From Chelonoidis abingdonii (Eukaryota > Chordata > Testudines > Testudinidae), in the NCBI RefSeq assembly GCF_003597395.2, contig NC_133790.1, positions 25,247,955 through 25,311,954 on the forward strand: 64,000 nucleotides of DNA. The letters run 5' to 3'. A program made the position numbers and the translations under genes. Positions 11,601 through 26,600 of the stretch are shown here, piece after piece; position 1 is the first letter of the stretch, and every line of letters begins with the position of its first letter. The notes below the pieces were generated by a model. It was not told the DNA's origin. It searched no databases and was given only the letters and a program-made list of their open reading frames with translations.

Positions 11601-14600
11601 NNNNNNNNNNNNNNNNNNNNNNNNNNNNNNNNNNNNNNNNNNNNNNNNNNNNNNNNNNNNNNNNNNNNNNNNNNNNNNNNNNNNNNNNNNNNNNNNNNNN
11701 NNNNNNNNNNNNNNNNNNNNNNNNNNNNNNNNNNNNNNNNNNNNNNNNNNNNNNNNNNNNNNNNNNNNNNNNNNNNNNNNNNNNNNNNNNNNNNNNNNNN
11801 NNNNNNNNNNNNNNNNNNNNNNNNNNNNNNNNNNNNNNNNNNNNNNNNNNNNNNNNNNNNNNNNNNNNNNNNNNNNNNNNNNNNNNNNNNNNNNNNNNNN
11901 NNNNNNNNNNNNNNNNNNNNNNNNNNNNNNNNNNNNNNNNNNNNNNNNNNNNNNNNNNNNNNNNNNNNNNNNNNNNNNNNNNNNNNNNNNNNNNNNNNNN
12001 NNNNNNNNNNNNNNNNNNNNNNNNNNNNNNNNNNNNNNNNNNNNNNNNNNNNNNNNNNNNNNNNNNNNNNNNNNNNNNNNNNNNNNNNNNNNNNNNNNNN
12101 NNNNNNNNNNNNNNNNNNNNNNNNNNNNNNNNNNNNNNNNNNNNNNNNNNNNNNNNNNNNNNNNNNNNNNNNNAAAAAAAATCCAGGTCTCTGATTGGTC
12201 CTCTGGTCAGGTGTTTGGTTCCCCCTTTGTTCACCCTTTACAGGTAAAAGAAAATTAACCCTTACCTATCTACTTATGACAGCAAGTCTTACACTGTAAC
12301 TTTCAGAGAATATTGGTATGTGCCTTAACCCTGCTCCTCTCAATGCACTAGGGATGGAACTAACCATTCGCAAGAACACAAGGAGTTCCAAAAAAGAGCT
12401 GTTAATATAAGAGTTATCTACTGTACACTTACCTTCACTTAATGGCAAGGAACTACAGTATCAAGGAAAAGCCAGCTTAAATGCTTCAAGTGACCTCTCC
12501 CTCACATTCTCTCACTCAAAGTGTCTTTGCATAGTTTTCGATTGTGCACAAGGGGCCTGGATGGGAGATTTCAGTGCCCTTCTAAAAGTGGAATCGAGGG
12601 TCTTATTCTAGCAGGGCAGTTACATATAGCTTGCAACCAATGCTTAAATTCCAAATCTTGATGTTTCAGAGACTGGGGGAAATGCAGAGATTATCATTTT
12701 TTGAAAGCTAAAGAGCACAGTATCCCAGGCTAGGGAAAAGGAATGTTGCTCCTTTTAGTGGTACAGATCAGCGAGTAACAGGTTGGTAACTGCACTGGCT
12801 TGTGGCATAAATCAAAAGAATTCCACTTAAAAAGTAAAGTATATAAAGTCAAGCGCTTTAATTTCAATTTACAAGAGTAAACTGGAGTTATTAGTGTACT
12901 ACAGATCAGCAGGGCTGAACACTCAAAGTGAGTTAGAGCTCACTCCCAAGCTACTCCTGCATTGAAACGGAGCAGCAATTCTTCAGCCTGATAGACAGGA
13001 TCAGAGCTGGAGAAGCTTTCCCTCTACTTGAGCATGGCCATTAATGATGGAATGATTAATGGTGGCTACTACTTCAAAAGGAGACATAAAAGCTCTGACA
13101 AGCAGCTGTGGACAGGCACCCATGCCAGTTTGCAAACGTCTCTCCTGTGTCCCAAAGGAGGCAAAGCGAGAGTGTGGTAATGAAACTGCTCATAGTGGAA
13201 ATGGTACCTAAATGACTTTAAATTGATTTATGTTCACTTTTGTTAAGATTATTTGGTATCTTGAAAGTGCTACCACTATAAAATAATGCAGACAATCCTT
13301 AAGGCCTCTGTCTAATGGCACTCCCGGAGAATATTTATATTCCTCGTCATGGGAATGAGAACCATAATGGAGACCATTTTTGTTTTATTAGGGATGCATA
13401 TTTAAATTAATCTGCTATTTGCCTAAATAGTTAGCCGCCTCTGTTTGTGTGCCCAAAGCCAAAACTGCAATTAGGCTTCCATTAAAAAAATAAGTCCCAA
13501 CTAAAACTGTCCCAGTGGAGTCGTAAGGGCTCAGAGCAGAACTTTTCAAAATTACTTCTTAGCCTAATGGTAATTATGTTAATTGCTTGAAAGGTAAATA
13601 ACTGCTGAATTGGTTTTGAAAAATAGAACATTAGCACATGCCACATGCACACCCATGCTTAAAACAAGTTCACAGGTTTAAATGGATGGTGTAGACCAGT
13701 GTTTCCCAAATTTGGGACACCGCTTGTGTAGGGAAAGCCCCTGGTGGGCCGGGCCAGTTTGTTTACCTGCCGCATCCCACAGGTCCAGCCAATCGTGGCT
13801 CCCTCTGGCCTGGAGCAGCGAACCACAGGCATTGGGAGCTGTGATCAGCCGGACCTGCGGACGTGGTAGGTAAACAAACCAGCCCGGCCTGCCAGGGGCT
13901 CTCTCTACACAAGTGGCATCCCAAGTTTGGGAAACACTGGTGTAGACTATTGTTTGCTTTGGAAACTGTAGCTTGTGCATCATAAAGACTTAAGGCTTTT
14001 GTGATTTTTGGTTACCTCATTTTATAGTGACCAGCAGGTCCACATCTCCAAACTGGCACAACAGGGCTGAAGTCTGATCTCAGGCACTTTAGATCAGCTA
14101 CTGAGTACACCAATATTGTGCTTAGTTAGTTTTTAAGAAAGGAAGAGGTACATATTTCTGAGTATCCAAACTGGACCTTTAATTAGATCTAATCTGTTTC
14201 ATTTGTAAACTTATCTGGGCAGGGCCCTGTGCTCATATTTTTCTGCTGAAAATCTATTCCACTTTTAGCACTCTACAAACAAGAGCACTGAAACACTGGC
14301 CAGAGAAGAGTATAAAACAGAAACAGAGAGTGAACTGCTTCTCTCTTCATAAAAGAAATGTTTTGCCTTAAACTTGGGGGTTTCTGCAAGACAGCATGAA
14401 GTAAGCCCACCACACAGAAGTCTGTTCTACCCCATGAATAAAATGGAGAACTCTGGGATTCAGTGTTTTGGTCTCAGAGTTTGAGAAGCAAAAACCATTT
14501 CATTAAAATGTTTATGGCACATGGTATCCATTAAAACCAGAAAAGGACTAATCAATGTACATAGCATTTTACCAAATATTTAAAAGACAAAGTCTCTGCC

Positions 14601-17600
14601 CCAAGACGCTTACACTCCAAATCAGAAAAATAAAATGCACAGAATACCTGTTCCAGCACAAGGGGATATGCAGACATCACTGGTAAGATCAGGGAATGAC
14701 GGTTTTGTGAAAATACAGGATTCCAGGTTTGTTTTAAACTGTCAAGCCAAGAACAGAAGATGACCGAGGCAGCAGTTTGGAGGATGAATGCACAATAATA
14801 TAGGGAGCAAGAGCCAACTAGTATTTTCTTTCATTATGAGTGAATTGCATATCATGTGCACACATCTGTGTGTGTGATGTCTGAGAAACATGTATAGAGC
14901 TTGCTTGGTGCCAGGGAACAGTTAGAAAATGCTTCCCTCAGGGGCACCAACAGATATGGATTATACAAGCTCTAAAGAGGCATTGCTATGAAGCAAAGAA
15001 ATAGGAGCGCAGGTCCTTACGCTCCAAAGCGCCAGAAAATGTATTAATTAATGGGCAAGTCAGCCTTTGCTTTATTCACTCACATTGTATTTGATGGGAC
15101 AAAATGGGGAAAAGCCATTTTTATAGTTGAAATTATCTCTGTTGAGATAACACACATTGTAAAGAAATATTTTTTAAAAAAAAAATATTAAAGCTGAGGA
15201 TTTGCCAGGTTGGATGAGATCACTGATCTACCCAGTCTGTCTTCCTGCCTCCAGCAGTGGCCAATATTTCATTCCAACACAAAAAGCTTTGCTAAAGTGA
15301 AGTTAAGGTTGCAAGCACACAGCACTGTTTGAGCACATATTAAGTTCTGAGAACATTACAGTTTAAAAAATAAAAATCCATCAAATGTTAGAAACACACA
15401 AAATTGTGAGTAAGAATGGCACTTCCACAACAAGCCAGAGTCACATCACACCCTTAACTCTGCTCCGGTGGAGCTGTGACAGTGCAGTATTCTCAGACTG
15501 ACTGAGAAATACTGCATGCATACTTTCCTTTTTGGCTTAAGGAGACAGATGTTCAGTTGGATTGTGTAAGTGTGAGTAGTCAGTTAAGAGCAAGGTAGTA
15601 TAGCTGTTGATCTGTGATATTACAATCACTGCACTTGCACTTACTTCCTGATGATCACCTAGTATTAACAACCACTTGCTGCATTATGCCTCAGAGTGTA
15701 AGCTATTTGGGGCACAGTCTGTCTTTTACTCTGTTTGTACAGGGCCTCACACAATGCAGCCCAGATTCGGACTGAGGTCTCTAAATGCTTATTTAGAACC
15801 AGACAACCACATAGGTTTTTCCCTGAGTAAGAAGTTGAGTGGGATGCTCCCTATTAGCAATGGAAACTTCCCACGCAACTAATTTTATATTTAGTTTCAC
15901 ATATATTTGCCTCTGGTGCCAAGTACGATGCTTTACCACCATACTAACTTGAACTGTTTTCATATCTATGCTCTAATTTCATGATGTGGTAGGCCTGCAT
16001 AAGCAGACATGCAAAATGCTCATCTACATTTTTAAGTGTTACATTGCAACTATCTGCCAGTGTGGGCTTGTCTATGCTGGCAGAGCCCCCTAGTGGAGAT
16101 GCAGCATACGCTCATAGAAGTTCTGCCGACACAGCTACACCATCTCCACAAATGACATTAGCTAAGCTTACAAAAGCGCTCTGTTGTTGGCACAGTTTTA
16201 TCTTCACAAGGGGCTTTGCTGGCATAGCTATGTTGGCTAGAGACTGTGATTTTTTTCACAGTCGTGGCTGATATAGCTATGCCAGCAAAACTTTGTAGTG
16301 TAAACTAAGCCTATACCAGTGTGCGTCGCATCTCCTTGTTAGCAGCTAATCAAAATAGGGGATAACTGCCCACTACTGCTACCAGCTAATAGTTAACACA
16401 TTAGTTTAAGTGGAAATGGACTGTGATTAAATCTAATGATACCAGGTTGAAATATTGCTTGATGAACCATGCTGGGGGTTCACTTAATCAGCTCTTCCTC
16501 ATTAAGACAATACTGTGCAGCTATTGGTTGCTGGTAACCTTGTAGATCGAGACATAGGCCAGTCTAAATGTACATTATCTGCAAGGATCAAAGCAAGAAA
16601 TCATCCATATAATTCCATTTTAGAACAGGGAACCTGGACATTGTGGTGGTGGGGGGGATCTTATTCTCTCACTTCAGCTTCAAAGCAACGCAGCCATGTG
16701 GGACTGCCGGAGCCAATGTGATTTGCAGGCTGGTTTTTTTGGGGAGGCTGGAGGGAGAGGTTTTAAATGCAATTGTTCTTGTTAATTCTCATCAATTTTG
16801 TTTAGAAGCCCAACTCCCACCTTTCCTATCCTGATCCAAGTTAATTGAATGTAAAACTTTTTATTTTTAAATACTGTATTTTATTTTCAATAAGGGAAAA
16901 CAGGAAAAAATTACAAACTGAAAACTCATGTTATTATCTGGAATACTAGCTATACTATCTACTATCTATGATATTGCCTGGAATTATAGGGAAACAAACC
17001 ATTAATGAAACACGGATTTTTTTAAAAATAGAACTGGCCCAAAGTCTCAAACTTGTTATCTTAAATCCTAGACTTTTGCCAAAAAACACTAGTAGACTGA
17101 AACGATAAACAGCAAGATCAGATATCATTCAGACTACTAGGGCTAGAAATTAACACTGAATACAATTGGAAAGTTGAGATTCTCATCATGGCTCAGTGAA
17201 CAAGGCACAGAACTAGAAGTAAGAAAACTTGGATTCCGTTCCCAGCTCTGTGACTCGTTGGAGTTAATAAACTATTCCTTATCTCCTTTTTCCCATTTGT
17301 AAAATGGTTATAATTACACTTACCCCTTGACTTGGCAACCGCAAAATAGAAGGGACCTTGCCAACTAGCTTCAGATGTTCAGCAGAGAACTTGAAATTTC
17401 AGTTAATTCCAAATCATCAAAATGTGAGTCTTATTTGTAAAGTGTAAAATCAAAGTTCAATTTACATACCTTTTACCAATGAAGAGATACAGTAAATTTA
17501 CAGCAACATTTACCCAGGCCCCCTTCTTCCTTAAAGCGTCTGCAAGCTACACTATTTGTGTTGTAACTATTTTGTGGCATGTTCTGGAACTTAGAAGTGT

Positions 17601-20600
17601 GCTACACATAGAAATGGAGTGTTTGGTGACCAGGTCTGATATTACAAATACAGGGTGCTTGGTGGATGAGGGAATAGCTCTGAGAGCCTCTCACTCACCA
17701 TCTTGACTACTGAGATATCAGGTTTTCAGTTCAAAAGCAGCACTGCCTCAATTCCTAACAACATAGCATGCGTATAAGCAAGTGCATTCTGATCATTGCA
17801 GAAGTCACTTTCATTTGTTCTATACCAATCTATGACAAGTAATATTAGCTACTGCTGATTAGGTTTCAATATATTAACATAAATGGGGGCAACATTATTT
17901 CCCTTCTATACCCACAGACAAATATGACAGCTTAAGTCTTAAAGGTGGTACAAAAAGGATGTTCCCATTTTACACCACAGAAAGTTTCCAAGTCAAACTA
18001 CGAGAATCTGGGAGAGAGGGGGCAGTTTAAGTAGACTTCAGTTCCCCCAAAGCGGTGGCTTACGGCCAAAGTCAGGCAAGCATGGAGCAGATGGACTCCT
18101 GGCAAGGCCGCTACTGTCCCTGCATTAGCAGCATCTGCTCATTACCCAGAACCCTCGCCTGCTTTATCTAATGCTCCAGGAAAAGCATTTTGATTTGATT
18201 CATTTCAGTATGGTAACGTGCAACACAATTAGTGGTAAAATCAAACTGGAGGACTGCCAATGCTGACAATAGGAAACAAGGCAGAAGAAATACGAGGCCA
18301 GTGGGTTGGAATTCAAAAACCACAACTGTGGATCAAGTTGCCAAATCTCACTGCCCCAGGTGTACATATAGTGTGCCTACTGGGCACAGAAAGTGGAAGA
18401 TAGAACTTAAATGTACTCTCAGTACAGTTTTTCCATCTACCTTTCCTTGCATCTGGTTCCCCTGTGGTTGATTCCGTCTGAATACCCCAGGGGTGCAGTC
18501 ACAAGGATTCTCAATTCAACTCTTCTTCAGTGCAGTCAGAGCCAGAATATACTATAGCATGCAGGCACAAATTACCGACAGCCTCCATACACGATGAACC
18601 CTTTGCTTGTATATTTCTTATGCCTTAGGAACTATTAACAACTGCTGAACTGTAATAACCCCCCCCCCCCCCCAAACATATGGAGATATACCTATCTCAG
18701 AGAACTGGAAGGGACCTTGAAAGGTCATTGAGTCCAGTCCCCTGCCTTCACTAGCAGGACCAAGTACTGTCCCTGACAGATTCTCCCTCCCTCCCACCCC
18801 CAAATGGCCCCCTGAAGGATTGAACTCACAACAGTGGGTTTAGCAGGCCAATGCTCAAACCACTGAGCTATTTCTCCTCCCAGGTCACTAATACATAGTG
18901 CTATCAGCAGATGTTGAATAAGCAGAATCTGCCTGTTAGTTCTTCCATGCAATCAGATGTCAGGGACATCACTGCTTGATCTCTGTTGAACTGAGAGAAA
19001 CTGATGTTATCTCAATGAATCTGCTAGCCATGGATTCTTTGCCTAACAACGCCACCTCCAACACTATGGTGTTTGTTCTCTATATTAGTCAAATGTACAA
19101 AATGAAAGGAAGAAAAAGCTGGAGAAATACAACAACAAAAAAGGCATACACTAATTCAGGAAGTTTTTGTCTTTTAGATAAAAAATAATTCTCTCCATTA
19201 AACTGTAAATATAAGCTGTGTCATTCATGATAGTAAACAACTGCAAAACAATAAAACATGCTAGTGCATATGGAAACTAAGCTATTCTGACTGAGGCTCT
19301 CAAATCAGAATAATCACTGACCTGTCACAAAATCCATTCAGCAATATGCCCAGCAGAGTTAAGACATACAGGTTTACTCACGACAGTTACTTATTCTCAC
19401 ATTGTAACATGCAGTTCAACACAACGACCATGAGACAAACAGATAATTAGACTTTTAATCACTGGAAAGACTAAAACTCAAACTAATATAAAACCAGAGA
19501 ACTCTGCTCTCTTCACTGCTTGCACAAACTGGATAGAAATCTGGACATCAAACCACCTTATGCTATAATATCCAGTGACTTAAATAACCAAGCTCAATTT
19601 ATAGCTGTTAATCACAACAGAATGGCTGCTGTGAGGAAATATTCCATTAACAGTTTCTGGTGACAATAAACAATGACAGAGTTCACACTGCAACAAACAC
19701 TATAATCAAAATACTTTGTTTCTATCAGAGGTTTTGCTTGTTTGTTCTTAAAAAAAATTAAAAATAAATATATAGATTTGATTTGGCTGTCATACTTCAA
19801 TTTTGTTCCCACCTGCCAGCTGGTGATATTACAGTGCATCAAAATCAGCACTAATACCACAGAGCTCTGTAATTTTATCAGGTTTTGGTTCTGACAGGAT
19901 GAGAGGAATAGGTCTTTTTTTATGTCAAATCACGTCACAAGTTACATGGAGAATGGAGGATACAATGGTGGTTAGCTTTGCTCGGAATACTCCTACAGCA
20001 GAATCCCAATTGAATCCACCTCATCCAAGCCTTCTTTTTTTCATGACCTGCCACCATGTGTCTTTGGTCTAGTTACTCTTTGCCTCAACTCCATATCACT
20101 CACACACACATTTGATAAATCCTGAACAGGAACAGATCGTTAGGATTATAATATATTCCCATGAAACACACTATTAGGCATTTTTATTTTTATTTTACAA
20201 GTAAGTGTACATGATAAAATAAGCAACTGGTATTGCTTACAAAAAATTTTTTCCCCTTCTTGCCCAACACCAGTAAAGGAAATGTTCTTTACATATACCC
20301 TATGTATATTCTATCCAGGGAATTAAGGGCAAAGATGCAGAATTCTGATTAACCAGGCACTGCAAGTTTAGCCATAGTCCCATAAACATGCCTCAGGGTG
20401 CTCTAAGAAAAAAACAAGGCTGTAGGAAGAATATTTTACAGTAAACAATTTATTTGCTTAAGGCGGCTTGGTTGGATCTCTGCCCGGCACTCAAACCCTG
20501 TGCAGCAGTTGCAGTAGGAATTACACATCATTTTTAATGGGTGCTATGTTCCAATGCCTCCTAATGCATTTATGGTTATTGGCCAACTTTTTCACATAAA

Positions 20601-23600
20601 AGCAAGCGTGTGTGCAAGTGTCTGTGTATACAGAGGATTATAGACACACAAAAAGCTGAGCACAGCTGCTTCATTTTTGTAAAGCTTTTGTTAAAAAAAA
20701 AATAGGGAGGAGAGTTGTGGTTACTTACCATCCTCATAAGCCGCTACAGCCAGAGAGCTGTTTATCCTCACAAAGGAGACATGTGGCTGGGGTCCAGGAT
20801 CAGCAGAGCCATGCACTGGTTCCAGGATGGGGGCCGTGTAGTCCCAGGTGCGGGTGTCCCACAACCTCACATCTCCTGATGTATATCTGGAAGAGCAGGA
20901 TGTTATTCATTCCAAAAATATTTGAAAAGATTTGGAAAGAGAGAGATTGGGAGTAGGAAAGCGGAAACAAAAAGAGCCTTAAAACCAAACCCCACAGCAA
21001 TGGGACTCATTCTCTTTAAGTCCACTGCATGGCAACGTCACTAAAACAACTTAGATACTGAGTCTGATCCTCCTCTCACTCACTCTGGTTTTATGATGGC
21101 ATAATTCCACTAATTTCAAAGGAGTTATTCCTAATTTACACCACTGTTCAATACAGAATCAGGTCCATTAAGACCTTCAAACAGTCTAGAAATAAATGTA
21201 TTAAAGTGATCACCGCTGTAGTTATAGAAATATGGCAAGAACATACATTAACTTTCTAGAAGGTGCGTAAGGGGAGATGAGCACAGGGAGAAAAAACAAA
21301 TGAATCAGTGCTCATTATATCACACTATAAATGGCAAAACATATATTATAGTTTATGAATCAACCCTCTTTTGCCCTTAAGTCCTGCCTTCACTGCAAAG
21401 GCCATGTACACAAATTTTTAATCAACAGCAGTATTTTCACACACACAAAGGACACTGAAAACTAATGCTTTCTGTAGGCACAAGCTTTCCAGTGCCTCAT
21501 CCATGCATCAAAGTTGCCCGAGTAAAGTCCCTGAAGGCTAATTGATTTGTTCATACAATTAAGTCCTGCCTTTAGAATCCAGGCAGCGCTGCCTTCTCAC
21601 AGAAAGCTCTCTTGCTGAAACACGTGACAATCCTAGCTTTACTCCACTTAAGAATACAAAAAAAACCAAACAGGCCTCTCAGATTACACAAGCCATACCT
21701 AACAGATGAATTAAGGCCACAAAACTGAGAGTGGCACAGAACCTGACTTTATAGGGTGTGTTCTAAGGCACTGACCATAAAACTGGGGGAGTGGAGGAAG
21801 AGAGTAATGGATGCTGTATACAAAGTGGAACAGTCTGCAGAAAGGATGTAAGACGACTATCCCACACACCAACTCCATTACCACTGGTCAAAGAGCAGTA
21901 TCAAACTGGAATGGAAAAAATAAAGGAATGGTGCACTTTAGTGTTTAATATGGAATCACAGTAGGACTGCAACAGTGAAAGCTCTAAAAACAGTTTCTTT
22001 AGAGGCAGAGAGTGTTTTACAAATAAAAGACAAACCCCGTTCTCATCAATTTTGACATCCACCCTAATTTTAGGCAGAGGAGTTTCTTTTAGAATTAAAT
22101 TTTTCATTAGACTGAAAGCTCTTCAGGGCAGAGGACTTGGCTTCTCCTTGTTTATAAAGTGCATAACACTTTTCCTGCTATATAAGTAAGAGAAATAAAT
22201 ACTACTACTACTGAAAAATGAGAGGAAGGATGGTCTTGTGATTAAGGCACTGGACATGCCTACACTAGCACTTATGTCAGCAAATTTTTTTTTCCCCACA
22301 CTCCGGAAATAAAACACACACACCGAGCAACATAAATATTGCCAGCATAAGTGCCTGTGTGCACAGTGCTGTGTCAGCGGGAGAGCGTCTCTCGGCAACA
22401 TAGCTACCACCCCTTGTTGAGCTGGTTTATGTCAACGGGAGAGCAATCTCCCATCAGCATAACGTGGCTATACAAGTGCTCTTACAGTAGCACAGCTAAA
22501 ACAGTACAGCTGTGCCACTGTAAGCTTCTAAGTGTAGACATGGCCTAAGACTCGTGAGATCTGGGAAATTCCCAGCTGTGTCACAGATTTACTGCGTGAC
22601 CTTGGGCAACTCATTTAATCTCTCAGTGCCTCAACTCCTCATCTGCATAATGGGGTTAATATAGTCTCCCTTCTCCCACCCTGTTTGTACAGATTATGAG
22701 CTCTTCGGGACAGAAACTATGACTTATTATGTTTTTGTACAGCACCAAGCAGAATGGGGCACCCCTCTCAACTGAAGCCACTATGTGTTATTGTAAAAAA
22801 TATGTTTCTACTATTATTAATTTGTAAGTAACATTAAGAGTCCCCACCCAGAATATAATATTTTACAAAGTTCTAGCTTAATCAGACAGACCATTTGGGG
22901 CTATGGCACTGACCAAGTAATGTCTTTTTCTTTTTCTGGAAATTGTTCTAGTTCCACACAACTCAAGTGATTGGATATAAATCAACAGAAAGCAATGGCT
23001 TCTCTTCCTGTCCCAGATGGTCTCCATCGAGATCATGGCTCAAGCAGCTCTCTCCCACCACCACAGAAAAACTGGCAGCACCCCCCACACACCTTCTCAT
23101 TGAGCCACTGCCCCCATTTCTGCCAGAAGAGTTGGAGCCAAATGACCAAGACAGACTGTGTGTGCGTGGGGGAATGTCTCCAGAAGATATGAAGACAGCA
23201 AATCCATGAATGGAGGTGGAGGGGTGGTGAAATGACTGTCTCGTCTCCATGGCCCAAGATATCAAGGCCAAAGCTTTCAAAATTGTCCACTGATTTTGAA
23301 TGTCCAAACCGAGTCACCTTGAGCTGGATTTTCAGAGGCACTGAGAATCTGCAGCTCTCATGGTCTTGAACTGGAGTTGTGAGTGCTCAGCATCCCTGAA
23401 TGTAATCATGAACAACAGGCCTCAAGTTGGGCACCCAAAAATCAAGGCACCCAGAATAAATGACCGCCGCCGCCTAACAGAAATTCCTGCTAATTGAATT
23501 TCCCCACTCAGAAGCAGCAAATGACAGATGTTACAGTGTTTTTCTTTCAACAGCAGAATCCTAACTCCTCAGAAAGAGGCACTGGAGTTGAGCGTAAATC

Positions 23601-26600
23601 TTCATCCATTGCATGAGAGAAGCAGGCAGCAGCCAGTATTCACAGCCCCAAGCATTAAAAATTTTAAGTTAGGACCCCCAAATCATGAGATCTGAAAAAT
23701 AATAAAGTCTGCATTGTCTTTAATTTTCCTTCTATTGTCTGAGCACTAGGGATTCATGTTTCCAAGCCCCCCTTACCTCCCAAACATGTGGGCTAAAAAC
23801 ATTTTTTAAATGAAAGGTATGATTCTCTTGTAATCACATTACTCCAGGAGCTGGAGCTTTAAGAGATACCACATATCGCTAGAGCTGACAGCACTGAGCA
23901 GCAGAACATTTACCTCCATGCTTAACAGAAGGAAAAACAGTAGCATCTCTCCCTCACAAATGCATACTTGTGGGCACTTATTCAGATGTGCAAATGTAAA
24001 AAGAAAGTGCAGGAGACAGAGGAGGAAAGAAAACAGAATTTGATATTCCTATAAGCACTATGGCTAACTTCTCTATACAGCATGCAAGATAAGCACTCTG
24101 GGACTTGAAACATGCTACCACACATGAGAGAATAAAAATAGCTGATTGGTGTTGGATTCCTTAACAGTGAAACTGAAAAGATTCCAGTGTGAAAAGGAGT
24201 TTTTAAAACAATTTTCCTTTAATGCTATTCTAAGGACAATACAGTCTCAATGTTAGCTCCATAAATATTGTTAAAGTGTTAGAAGAAAAGAAAAGCAGCT
24301 TTTTTACTTAAAGCAATTCATTTTTACATCAAGGGATTTGTTGCACAAGGCAAAGTTTCATGTTCATGGGGCTGTTTTGCTACCATAGGTTGGCTCAGCA
24401 GAATAGCACGCTGCACGGTAAATAATCTGGTCCTAGATGATAGGAATGCTAGAATTAAAGATTCTTTCCCATCTCCCCCCAATAATTTTTAGGATTCTCA
24501 TGCAAACTTTCTTCTGATGATTTATGCTAAACTGAGAGCACCACACAATGAAGTCCTTTAGACACAGACCAGGTATAGACAGTCTTAAGCCCATTCACAT
24601 GTTGGCTTCTCTGCTGAGATTGCCAAAAAGGATGACAACTAAAGCTCAACTGGACTTCTTTATGTCAGGAAAAAATTCTAATTTATTTTTAATAGAGCAA
24701 TAAATAGGTGCTATTTTCTATAGTATGGGTATCAGTCACCTGTTTTCTATTTTGCCCTTGCTGTTTTGTTGAATTCAGCAGCGAATTCATACTCACTTTC
24801 CATGAAAGAGAGACATTTAAACACCTATTCCATTGAAAGTAGTTTATTCTACAAGGCATCCTATGTTAAAGAGTGGCAGAATGTTCTGTATTTGCTCCCC
24901 ATCCTTGAACATCACAATGCATTTCAAGATCCAGTTCCAGATCACAAACACTTTATTCACTCTCTGTGGTCTTGTTGAAACTTCTAAGGACCTTTCCTCT
25001 AGTTAATTCCCAGCCACACCTAGCACTCAACAAGCACTCACTTCCTGTGTCCTGTTCTACTACTTTGCCAATGGTGGTGAGACAGCCTTTGCTTCTGAAA
25101 CTCCTGCTAACCAGAAGAGCCCTTTCCTACCTCATCACTTAATACCTTTAAAAACAATCTTTTCTCCCTTTGAATGTGTTAATGCCTTTCTCCTACTAGA
25201 ATATACTGAACATAACCTTCCATCACGATATTATTTATTCTGATACTATGCTTGGTACTGCTATTACCCAGTTCTGAAAAGCAGAAGTCTGCAATACACC
25301 TCCAAGGAAGTTACCACATAAGAACCACCCTAGCTTCATCTGCTTGTGTTAACTAAACCTATTTTTAATCCAACAGTGAACACGTGCCATTTAACATGTG
25401 CTTTACATCCAAACACTTTACAAAACATCAATTAATCCTTGAAACACCCCTTTGAGGCAGATAAGGATTATCATCCATATTTTATAGATGGGGAAACAGA
25501 GGCAGAGATGTTAAGGCTCAGATTTTTAAAGGTATTTAGGAATTGCTGTGATCAGCACTGTAGTGCTTAACTAATTAAAGGAGTCTAAATCTCATTGTCA
25601 TGAAAGAGTCAGGCTCTCAGAAGTTTAAATACCATTTAATCTCTTTTGAAAATGGGTTTTAGGCTCCTAAATCAGTTAGGCATTGAGACAATCAGTGAAG
25701 CAAAGCCTAAATACCTTTAAAACTCTAGGCCTAACTTACTAGCCCAAGACAAAAAGTGTTACAGTCAAATCTGAATGCACTGCACACCACACGAATGAGG
25801 GATTTTTTCATCTGCTTACTTAAGGAAACAATAATTTAACTGCTTTTTACGGGCAGTAACTTTACAAGAAGGTAAGCAATAGTTTCCTTTCTCTCTTTTA
25901 TAGTGGTGAAAGTGGAAGACAGGTGGTTAGAAAAAAAGCCTATGGCATGCTTCAGCTGGTATTCCATGCTGACTCAGCAGTGGGCACTGAAATGCAGCAC
26001 ATGTGGAAGGAAGTGGAGGTGTGGGAGTTGGATACTGTTCTAATGAAGTGGTACTGAAGAAGCAGACAATTTCATAAGGGCAAAACTGGGAAACTGGACA
26101 AAAACAAAATCAGATCTGAAAAAGCTTAACTATATTGGATAGCAAGAGCCAGAACAAATTTGGGGAAGGGGGAGGAAGACTGATCTCTCTCCAGAGCCCC
26201 AGATGTCTTTATGGTTGCCTAATGACAATTACCTTCAAGCAATTAAGACACTGCTATCACAGTTGCATTGTTAGTAAGCCTTTGGCCCTCAGTGTTGATG
26301 GCTGTCTAATTAGTGTTTGTGTAAAGTACAACTGCAACTAATACATAAGTTAACAAATACACAAAAGAAAAACTGTTACCAGAAACATTTTCAAAACAGT
26401 AGTGAATTTATTCACTCAGTCCATGGCAACAGTGCAGGCAAACTGTTTCCTTCTTAATGTTCTCAGTGCTGGCAGGATAGATTTTCACTCCAAACAAATA
26501 GGTTATATAGGCCATCACTTGTTTTCTGTTTCTCTAGGATGCTGGTATAGATCCTCGATTTGTGCTACCCCAAGTACATCATTCCATAGCAACCAGCTAC

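Larger units (their letters stand above)
11076..20728 (-). other. FBXW8 intron 5
   Basis: 9653 bp. Contents: solo LTR with the assembly gap (11303-12281), foldback element (13697-13939), hAT-like elements (16063-16314), MIR (17185-17330), poly-C and reverse SINE (18659-18881). The intervals 13020-13620 and 18030-18230 look repeat-free and AT-rich, with homeodomain-like TAAT motifs in the first. Confidence 0.85.

Noticed and set aside
11227..12258. Long open frames of over 300 residues on both strands
   Set aside because: They exist only because the N gap has no stop codons; the flanks are LTR sequence.
22963..23341. Overlapping 80-114 residue frames on both strands
   Set aside because: No domain, no splice context and no conserved peptide recognised.
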